DNA of 9,924 nucleotides from an uncultured Gemella sp. (GTDB lineage: Bacteria > Bacillota > Bacilli > Staphylococcales > Gemellaceae), in the NCBI GenBank assembly GCA_938038035.1, contig CALHQV010000012.1, positions 1 through 9,924 on the forward strand, written 5' to 3'. The stretch's first letter is position 1; each line of letters begins with the position of its first letter. The position numbers were made by a program, and so were the translations under genes. The notes under the pieces were generated by a model. It was not told the DNA's origin, ran no database searches, and saw nothing but the letters and a program-made list of their open reading frames with translations. Shown piece by piece: positions 1 through 5,458 of this stretch.

Positions 1-85
1 ATCTTTAGAATATATTAATATATATGGCCTATCTTAGATTTCTGACAATTTCGAAAAAAGTTTTTAATTTTTTTACTAAAAAGTG

Positions 86-114
86 TTGACAAAGGAAATA
101 TCTTATGTTAATAT
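86..114 (+). promoter_or_regulatory. Sigma-A-type promoter of the methionine operon leader
   Basis: The sequence shows TTGACA at 86-91 and TAATAT at 109-114, separated by exactly 17 bases. This is a consensus -35, ideal spacing and a near-consensus -10. Transcription would start near position 121, just before the first T-box unit, so both T-box units and metE would lie on one transcript. No equally good promoter is visible between the two T-boxes: a TTTACA at 392-397 has no -10 at proper spacing. Start site position is inferred. Confidence 0.85.
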
Positions 115-120
115 TTCCTT
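92..120. promoter_or_regulatory. Perfect inverted repeat over the met promoter, candidate operator
   Basis: AAGGAAATAT (92-101) is the exact reverse complement of ATATTTCCTT (111-120), with a 9-base spacer. The dyad begins immediately after the -35 box, fills the promoter spacer, covers part of the -10 and ends about where transcription should begin. It would therefore not be in the RNA and has no T-tract, so it is unlikely to be a terminator. A repressor bound here would block RNA polymerase. Which protein binds is unknown. It does not match any methionine or cysteine regulator box I can name with confidence. Confidence 0.55.
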
Positions 121-127
121 AACAGTT

Positions 128-361
128 TTAAAAAGCGAAGAAGTGAAGAGCAATATTACTTAATTATTAGAGACCTTTTGGTTGGTGAAAAAAAGGATTT
201 GAGTGTATTGTAAATGGTCACAGAGCTGAACTAATGAGTATATATAAGTTAGTTCCGGTTGATAACCGTTAATAATCATTGAGGTAAGATTAAAATTTAT
301 TTTAAGATTATAAAATTGGGTGGTAACACGGTCATTTCGTCCCTTGTGTTACTACCCTTTT
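128..361 (+). promoter_or_regulatory. T-box riboswitch unit 1 (upstream copy), probably tRNA-Met
   Basis: Stem I landmarks are the AGAGA bulge motif at 169-173 and the distal loop GGTTGGTGAAA at 180-190. A GAA at 228-230 is followed by a candidate specifier ATG at 234-236, then A. The antiterminator is formed by GGG (318-320) with CCC (341-343) and ACG (328-330) with CGT (338-340), enclosing a 7-base bulge TGGTAAC (321-327). TGGT can pair with the ACCA end of a tRNA with discriminator A, as tRNA-Met has. The bulge differs from the usual TGGNACC at its sixth base. CTA (Leu) also sits next to the GAA, so Met specificity rests on ATG being shared with unit 2 and on the met genes downstream. Confidence 0.8.
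318..361 (+). terminator. Terminator of T-box unit 1
   Basis: A 12-bp stem pairs 318-329 with 346-357, including one G-U wobble (322 with 353), around a 16-base loop, followed by only four Ts (358-361). The 5' arm contains the T-box bulge itself, so the terminator hides the TGGT that would contact the tRNA end, while the CGTCCC strand lies in the loop. The hairpin is mutually exclusive with the antiterminator. The short T-tract suggests leaky termination; this is inference. Confidence 0.7.
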
Positions 362-417
362 GTCGTATTTAAGACTGAATAAAAAAATATTTTTACAAAT
401 TAATATATTATTACATG

Positions 418-687
418 GATAAGATGAGTAGAAAAAAGGATTTACACCAGAGAGTCTCGGTAGCTGAAAAGAGATTAATGAGTTTTTTTGAAGATGGTCT
501 TTGAGTTTTAATTATCGAGCGATAGTTAGATAATTACGCACAAAACAGCGTTAAAATTTTAATGAGGTGGAAAACTAAAAAATTCAATTTACAATTTTAG
601 ATTTTCCATAAAATAAGGTGGTACCACGTATGAAACGCACGTCCTTAGACAATATTTAATTATTGTTTAAGGGCGTTTTTTATTTTT
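418..687 (+). promoter_or_regulatory. T-box riboswitch unit 2 (metE-proximal), probably tRNA-Met
   Basis: A K-turn-like AGATGAGTAGA lies at 422-432, AGAGAG at 449-454 and the distal loop GGTAGCTGAAAA at 459-470. GAAG is followed by candidate specifier ATG at 494-496, then G. A 7-bp stem (510-516 with 529-535) and a 4-bp stem (536-539 with 548-551) fit the middle helices. The antiterminator pairs AAGG (615-618) with CCTT (643-646) and ACG (626-628) with CGT (640-642) around a perfect TGGTACC bulge (619-625). TGGT matches a tRNA with discriminator A. Uncharged tRNA-Met should stabilise the antiterminator and allow metE transcription. This copy is closer to consensus than unit 1. Confidence 0.88.
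639..687 (+). terminator. Terminator of T-box unit 2
   Basis: A 16-bp stem pairs 639-654 with 661-676 (with G-U wobbles) around a 6-base loop and runs directly into a T-rich tract (676-681 and 683-687). The 5' arm uses the CGTCCTT strand that the antiterminator also needs, which is the classic T-box either/or switch. It sits about 45 bases before the metE start. Confidence 0.87.
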
Positions 688-733
688 ATAATTCAATATA
701 CAAAAAAGAGAAAATTTCAGGAGGAAAGAAATA

Positions 734-2974
734 ATGACAAAAATTTCAAGTTTAGGATACCCACGTTTAGGGGAAAAAAGAGAATGGAAAAAATTAATTG
801 AAGGATACTGGGCTCGTACAGTTCGTCAAAACGAGTTATTTGAAGAAGCAGGAAAACTTCGTCGTCTTTATATCGAGAAACAATTAAATGCTGGATTAGA
901 TTTTATCCCAGTTGGTGATTTCTCACTTTATGATCACATTCTAGATTTATCAGTTCAATTCAACGTTATTCCACAACGTTTCGAAGGAAGAGAAGTTGAT
1001 GTAGACTTATTCTTCGATATCGCACGTGGTAACAAAGATAATGTTGCTTCTGCACTTAAAAAATGGTTTAACACTAACTACCACTACATCGTACCTGAAT
1101 GGGAAAATGTTAACCCTAAATTAAACAACACTCGTCTTCTTGATTTATACAAAGAAGCAAAAGAAATCGTAGGAGATAAAGCTAAACCAGTAATCACTGG
1201 ACCAATTACATATGTTGCTTTATCTAGTGGTCTAGCTGAAGGAGAATTTGAAAAAGCTGTAGATAAATTAGTTCCACTTTACACTCAAGTATTCAAAGAA
1301 TTAGCTGAAGCTGGTGCTTCTTACATCCAAGTAGATGAGCCAATCTTTGTTACTGATGAAGGTAGAAACTATGTAGAATTAGCTCACAAAGTATACAACC
1401 ACTTCAACAACGAAGTAGATGCTAAATTCATCTTCCAAACTTACTTTGAAGCTTTAGTAGAAGCTGAAAAACTTGCTGATTTACCAGTAGCTTTCGGTTT
1501 AGACTTCGTTCACGGAAGAGAAGAAAACTTAGCTAATGTAAAAGCTGGTTTATTCAAAGATAAAGAAGTATTTGCTGGGGTTGTTGATGGGCGTAACGTA
1601 TGGAGCAACGATTTCGAAGATAGTTCTGCATTATTAGAAGAAATTAAAGCTAATGTTGCTGAATTAGTAATTCAACCTTCATGTTCATTACTACACGTAC
1701 CAGTAACAACTAAAAACGAAACTGAATTAGAAGAAACATTATTAAACGGTTTAGCATTCGCTGATCAAAAATTAGTAGAGCTTAACTTACTAGCTAATAA
1801 ATTAGATGGTAAAGAAGATGCAGCATACCAAAAACACGTTGAAGATTTCAACAAATTACAAAATGCTGATTTCAGAAACCTTGAATTAGAATCAAGTGAA
1901 AATGTTCGTTCGACTCGTCCATCTGATTACAAAGTTCGTCGCGAAGTTCAAAACAAAAAATACAACTTACCATTATTACCAACTACTACAATCGGATCAT
2001 TCCCTCAATCTAAACAAGTACGTCTACAACGTGCTCTATGGAAAAAAGGTGAATTATCTAATGAAGCATATGAAAAATTCATTGAAGAAGAAATCGCTCG
2101 TTGGATTAAAATACAAGAAGATCTTGATATCGACGTACTAGTTCACGGTGAGTTCGAACGTACAGACATGGTTGAATTCTTCGGACAACGTTTCGCTGGA
2201 TTTGCATCTACTAAATTTGGTTGGGTTCAATCATATGGTTCTCGTGGGGTTAAACCACCAATCATCTACGGAGATGTAAAACACGTTGAAGCTGTTACAG
2301 TTAAAGAAACTGCTTATGCTCAAAGCTTAACTAACCGTCCTGTTAAAGGTATGTTAACTGGACCAGTTACAATTCTAAACTGGTCATTCGAAAGAACTGA
2401 TATTTCTAAAGCAGAAATCTTCAACCAAATAGCTATCGCTCTTAAAAATGAAATTGAACTTTTAGAAAAAGCTGGAATTACAATTATCCAAGTTGACGAA
2501 CCAGCTATCCGTGAAGGATTACCTCTAAGAGATAATAAAAAAGAAAAATATCTTGAAGAAGCAGTATTCTCATTCCGCCTAGCTACTTCATCAGTTCAAG
2601 ATGATACACAAATTCACACACATATGTGTTATTCTAACTTCGATGAAATTATCGATTCTATTCGCGCATTAGATGCTGACGTTATTTCTATCGAAACTAG
2701 TAGAAGCCACGGAGAATTAATCTCAGCATTCGAAACTGCAATCTATCCTTTAGGTATTGGTCTAGGAGTTTACGATATTCACTCTCCTCGTGTACCAACA
2801 AAAGAAGAAGTTCGTACTAACATCTTACGTCCACTTCAAAAACTATCTACTGAGCAATTCTGGATTAACCCTGACTGTGGATTAAAAACACGTGCTGAAA
2901 AAGAAACAATCGAAGCATTAGAAGTTTTAGTTGAGGTAACTAAAGAAATCAGAAATGAACTTGCCGCTAAATAG
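734..2974 (+). CDS. metE: Cobalamin-independent methionine synthase MetE
   Basis: This is 5-methyltetrahydropteroyltriglutamate-homocysteine methyltransferase (746 residues, close to the usual 750-765). It moves the methyl group from 5-methyl-THF polyglutamate to homocysteine in the cytoplasm, the last step of methionine synthesis. The N-terminal barrel starts with SSLGYPRLGEKREWKK; the C-terminal catalytic barrel starts near residue 412 (TTTIGSFPQ). The expected zinc ligands are intact: His630 and Cys632 in HTHMC, Glu654 in SIETS, and Cys715 in NPDCG. The HGEFERTDMVEFF motif (from residue 471) and VDEPA are also present. The start is supported by AGGAGG at 719-724, nine bases upstream. It is the first gene after the tandem T-box leader and is followed within 9 bases by a methylene-THF reductase fusion. 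Codon use favours C-ending codons for Phe, Asn, His and Ile and CGT for Arg, suggesting high expression. Confidence 0.98.
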   Translation: MTKISSLGYPRLGEKREWKKLIEGYWARTVRQNELFEEAGKLRRLYIEKQLNAGLDFIPVGDFSLYDHILDLSVQFNVIPQRFEGREVDVDLFFDIARGNKDNVASALKKWFNTNYHYIVPEWENVNPKLNNTRLLDLYKEAKEIVGDKAKPVITGPITYVALSSGLAEGEFEKAVDKLVPLYTQVFKELAEAGASYIQVDEPIFVTDEGRNYVELAHKVYNHFNNEVDAKFIFQTYFEALVEAEKLADLPVAFGLDFVHGREENLANVKAGLFKDKEVFAGVVDGRNVWSNDFEDSSALLEEIKANVAELVIQPSCSLLHVPVTTKNETELEETLLNGLAFADQKLVELNLLANKLDGKEDAAYQKHVEDFNKLQNADFRNLELESSENVRSTRPSDYKVRREVQNKKYNLPLLPTTTIGSFPQSKQVRLQRALWKKGELSNEAYEKFIEEEIARWIKIQEDLDIDVLVHGEFERTDMVEFFGQRFAGFASTKFGWVQSYGSRGVKPPIIYGDVKHVEAVTVKETAYAQSLTNRPVKGMLTGPVTILNWSFERTDISKAEIFNQIAIALKNEIELLEKAGITIIQVDEPAIREGLPLRDNKKEKYLEEAVFSFRLATSSVQDDTQIHTHMCYSNFDEIIDSIRALDADVISIETSRSHGELISAFETAIYPLGIGLGVYDIHSPRVPTKEEVRTNILRPLQKLSTEQFWINPDCGLKTRAEKETIEALEVLVEVTKEIRNELAAK

Positions 2975-2978
2975 GAGG
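2973..2978 (+). promoter_or_regulatory. Shine-Dalgarno overlapping the metE stop codon
   Basis: AGGAGG at 2973-2978 shares two bases with the metE TAG (2972-2974) and lies five bases before the ATG at 2984. Ribosomes finishing metE are positioned over this site, so the two genes are probably translationally coupled. It also fixes the start of the downstream gene. Confidence 0.85.
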
Positions 2979-2983
2979 TTCAT

Positions 2984-4825
2984 ATGAGAAACTTACTAGA
3001 GAGATTAGAAAAAAATGTACTCGTAGCCGATGGAGCTATGGGTACAGCTCTCTATAGTAATGGATTGGAAAGTTGTCATGAATATAATAATATCTCTAAT
3101 CCAGATTCTGTAGAGAAAATTCATAAGGCTTATATTGAAGCTGGAGCAGATATAATTCAAACAAATACTTATGCTGCTAAAAAATGCCAGCTTAAAACAT
3201 ATGGTTATGATGATAAATTCGAAGAAATTAACATTCGTGCTGCTGAAATAGCACGTAAAGCTGCAGGAGAAAACACTATTGTTTTTGGTACAATTGGAGC
3301 TATTCGCGGACTTCGTGAATGTGAACTTTCTTTAGAAACTATTGTTAACGAAACAATTGATCAAGTGAAAGTACTACTATCTACTAATAAAATAGATGCG
3401 TTGTTATTTGAAACTTATTATGATCAAGAGGAAATTCGTGCTGTATTGACTGAAGCTAGAAAATTAACTGACTTACCTATTATTACTAATATTTCATTAT
3501 TAGAAGCAGGTATTACTCAAAATGGGGAAAAAGTAACTGATGCTCTAAGTGCACTTGTTAACTTAGGGGCTGATATCGTTGGATTAAACTGTCATCTTGG
3601 TCCTTATCATATGATAAAAAGTTTAAAACAAGTGCCATTATTTGCTCAAAGCTACCTATCAGCTTACCCTAATGCCAGCTTATTACAGTTAGCACAAACT
3701 ATTAATGGTAACGAATACCGTTTTAGAAAAAATTCAGCTTACTTCGAACAAAGTGCTAAGTTACTTGTAGAAGAAGGAGTAAGATTAATCGGTGGTTGCT
3801 GTGGAACTACTCCTGAGCATATTCGTGCTATTAAAAAAGGAATAAAAGATTTAAAACCTGTCAAAAGGAAAATAATTACTCCTTTACCGGCTGAGGAGGA
3901 ACTTGTAAGAGTAGCAAATAATAAACCAACAATAGTTGATAAAGTGAAAAAACAAGTAACAATAATAGCTGAATTAGATCCACCAAAACATTTGAATGTA
4001 GATAAATTTATTGAAGGTGCAAAAGCAATAGATAAAAAGAATATCGAAGCTATAACTTTGGCAGATAATTCTTTAGCTAGCACTCGAATTTGTAATTTAG
4101 CTGCTGCTACGCTACTTAAAGAGCACATTTCTACCCCTACACTTCTACATTTAACATGTCGTGATCACAACCTTATTGGATTACAATCTCGTTTAATGGG
4201 ATTTGATCTTCTTGGAATTAATAATGTTCTTGCTCTTACTGGAGATCCAAGTAAACTGGGCGACTTCCCAGGAGCAACTAGTGTTTATGATATGACTAGT
4301 CTTAAGTTAATTCCTTTCATTAAACAACTTAACGAAGGACTTGGATATAACGGAGCTTCTCTGAAAAAAACTACAAACTTCACAGTTGCTGCTGCTTATA
4401 ATCCAAATGTTCGCGACTTAAGTAAAACAAAACGTTTAGTTGAGAAAAAAATTAAAGCAGGTACTGATTACTTTATTACACAACCTATCTTTGAAGCTGA
4501 AAAAATTGAGCAATTGGCAGAATTTGCTGCTGATTATCCAAATACACCATTCTTCGTAGGTATAATGCCAATCACTAGCTACAACAACGCTGTATTCTTA
4601 CATAATGAAGTACCTGGTATCAAGTTGTCAGAAGAATTCTTAGCTAAATTAGAAGAAGTTAAAGATGACAAGGAGCTTTGCCAAAAAATTGCTCTAGAAG
4701 AAAGTAAAAAGTTACTTGATGTTGCTTTAAAACACTTTAAAGGTATTTACCTAATAACACCATTCTTTAGATATGATCTTACTTTAGAATTAATAGATTA
4801 TGTTGAAGAAAACAAAGATAAATAA
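2984..4825 (+). CDS. yitJ: Bifunctional homocysteine S-methyltransferase / 5,10-methylenetetrahydrofolate reductase (YitJ type)
   Basis: A 613-residue natural fusion, the same size as Bacillus YitJ. Residues about 1-285 form a Pfam S-methyl_trans (MetH-like) homocysteine-binding barrel: VADGAMGTALY near 14-24, and the three zinc-binding cysteines Cys203 (GLNCH) and Cys272-Cys273 (GGCCGTTPEH). After a charged linker, residues about 320-610 form a MetF-like FAD reductase: AELDPP with Glu330 in the catalytic glutamate position, LTCRDHN (390-396), LALTGDP with Asp421, FITQPIFE (497-504) and GIMPI. The reductase turns 5,10-methylene-THF into 5-methyl-THF, the donor for MetE encoded just upstream. 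The methyltransferase half could also methylate homocysteine, from S-methylmethionine or another donor, but the donor cannot be read from sequence. Both active sites look intact. It is the second gene of the T-box-controlled operon and is followed by a strong terminator. It uses more A/T-ending codons than metE. Confidence 0.95.
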   Translation: MRNLLERLEKNVLVADGAMGTALYSNGLESCHEYNNISNPDSVEKIHKAYIEAGADIIQTNTYAAKKCQLKTYGYDDKFEEINIRAAEIARKAAGENTIVFGTIGAIRGLRECELSLETIVNETIDQVKVLLSTNKIDALLFETYYDQEEIRAVLTEARKLTDLPIITNISLLEAGITQNGEKVTDALSALVNLGADIVGLNCHLGPYHMIKSLKQVPLFAQSYLSAYPNASLLQLAQTINGNEYRFRKNSAYFEQSAKLLVEEGVRLIGGCCGTTPEHIRAIKKGIKDLKPVKRKIITPLPAEEELVRVANNKPTIVDKVKKQVTIIAELDPPKHLNVDKFIEGAKAIDKKNIEAITLADNSLASTRICNLAAATLLKEHISTPTLLHLTCRDHNLIGLQSRLMGFDLLGINNVLALTGDPSKLGDFPGATSVYDMTSLKLIPFIKQLNEGLGYNGASLKKTTNFTVAAAYNPNVRDLSKTKRLVEKKIKAGTDYFITQPIFEAEKIEQLAEFAADYPNTPFFVGIMPITSYNNAVFLHNEVPGIKLSEEFLAKLEEVKDDKELCQKIALEESKKLLDVALKHFKGIYLITPFFRYDLTLELIDYVEENKDK

Positions 4826-4844
4826 AAGTTAAATGTATATATAG

Positions 4845-4880
4845 AAATCACCTAGAAAATTAGTTTCCTAGGTGATTTTT
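4845..4880 (+). terminator. Intrinsic terminator of the metE-yitJ operon
   Basis: A perfect 11-bp stem pairs 4845-4855 with 4868-4878, with a further 3 A-T pairs possible inside the loop after one mismatch, ending in TTTTT (4876-4880). It begins 20 bases after the stop codon of the reductase gene. On the opposite strand it lacks a T-tract, so it mainly serves the + strand operon. Confidence 0.88.
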
Positions 4881-4886
4881 AAATAG

Positions 4887-4925
4887 TAACACGAAGTATT
4901 AGAAAATATCTAATACTTCGTGTTA
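4887..4925. terminator. 16-bp perfect hairpin between convergent genes, possible 3' end of yheA
   Basis: Bases 4887-4902 pair perfectly with 4910-4925 around a 7-base loop. It starts nine bases after the stop codon of the minus-strand yheA gene, where a terminator is expected. On neither strand is it followed by a good T-tract: the minus strand continues CTATTTAAAA. It may be a weak terminator, a transcript-stabilising 3' structure, or a backstop between converging transcripts. Confidence 0.5.
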
Positions 4926-4934
4926 AATCATATT

Positions 4935-5288
4935 CTATTTGTTTCCGTATTTTTCGAATAGTTCATCTAGAGGTTTGTACATTACTTTATTTAAGTCTTC
5001 AATTAAAAATTGTAACTTTTGTTGAGTTTGTACAAACTCTAAGAATTTAGCATTTTCTAATAATTTTTGTTGAATTTCTTCAAATACTGATAATTCTTCT
5101 TCTGTAGGTTCATTTCCTGCTTGAGCAGACTCCATTAAATCTTTTTGTTTAGATACGAATTCTGTATATAAAGCATTAGCTTCTTCATCTGCGTATAATT
5201 CTTCAGATGCTGCTAATGATGCTTTATACTCATCAGATTCTCTTAATGCTCTTTCAAATTCATTTGCTTTATCATAAATATTTACCAT
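4935..5288 (-). CDS. yheA: YheA / UPF0342 family protein (YlbF superfamily)
   Basis: A 117-residue acidic, all-helical protein without signal peptide or membrane segment, so cytoplasmic. Its length and pattern (start MVNIYDKANEFERALRES, middle AGNEPTEEEL, end LIEDLNKVMYKPLDELF) match the UPF0342/YheA family of Bacilli, part of the YlbF/YmcA superfamily. Bacillus YlbF and YmcA act with YaaT on RNase Y and mRNA processing. YheA itself has no well-established role that I can state, so no function is assigned. The start is supported by AAGGAG at 5298-5303 on the minus strand, nine bases upstream. It has its own promoter (5319-5348) and is probably monocistronic, convergent with the met operon and downstream of the surface protein gene on the same strand. 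Confidence 0.88.
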   Translation of the reverse strand: MVNIYDKANEFERALRESDEYKASLAASEELYADEEANALYTEFVSKQKDLMESAQAGNEPTEEELSVFEEIQQKLLENAKFLEFVQTQQKLQFLIEDLNKVMYKPLDELFEKYGNK

Positions 5289-5318
5289 AATTATTTGCTC
5301 CTTTTATGTTGTATTCTA

Positions 5319-5348
5319 ATTATAACATAGTTTTACCTTCTTTGACAA
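5319..5348 (-). promoter_or_regulatory. Promoter of yheA
   Basis: On the minus strand TTGTCA (5343-5348) is followed after 18 bases by TATAAT (5319-5324), preceded by TG one base upstream: an extended -10. The -10 is perfect and lies about 30 bases before the yheA start codon. Confidence 0.75.
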
Positions 5349-5394
5349 TAAATCGTTTTTATCATCTTTCCCTATACAACATATCTTTTTCTAT

Positions 5395-5419
5395 AAAAAA
5401 GTAGATTTCAAAAACTACT
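5395..5419 (-). terminator. Probable terminator of the surface protein gene
   Basis: On the minus strand AGTAG (5415-5419) pairs with CTACT (5400-5404), with A/T pairs continuing inside after a T-T mismatch, and runs into six Ts (5395-5400). The stem is short and weak. It lies about 40 bases after the stop codon and before the yheA promoter, which is the right place. A 5-bp hairpin with an A/T loop also spans the stop codon itself (5447-5461). Confidence 0.5.
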
Positions 5420-5458
5420 ATTACGAATTCATATAATAATTCTATATAGCAAAAAATG

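Noticed and set aside
10..23. 14-base A/T palindrome at the window start
   Set aside because: It is made only of A and T in very AT-rich DNA and is not placed near a promoter or gene end that I can identify.
128..687. SAM (S-box) riboswitch, a common methionine-gene leader
   Set aside because: The TGGNACC bulge, AGAGA and GGTTGGTGAAA motifs are T-box hallmarks, and no S-box core was seen.
1896..2141. Alternative + strand frame inside metE
   Set aside because: It overlaps the conserved MetE catalytic region in another frame and has no family resemblance.
3739..4128. Minus-strand open frame of 129 codons inside the reductase gene
   Set aside because: It lies entirely opposite a gene with strong family motifs, and its product is composition-driven.
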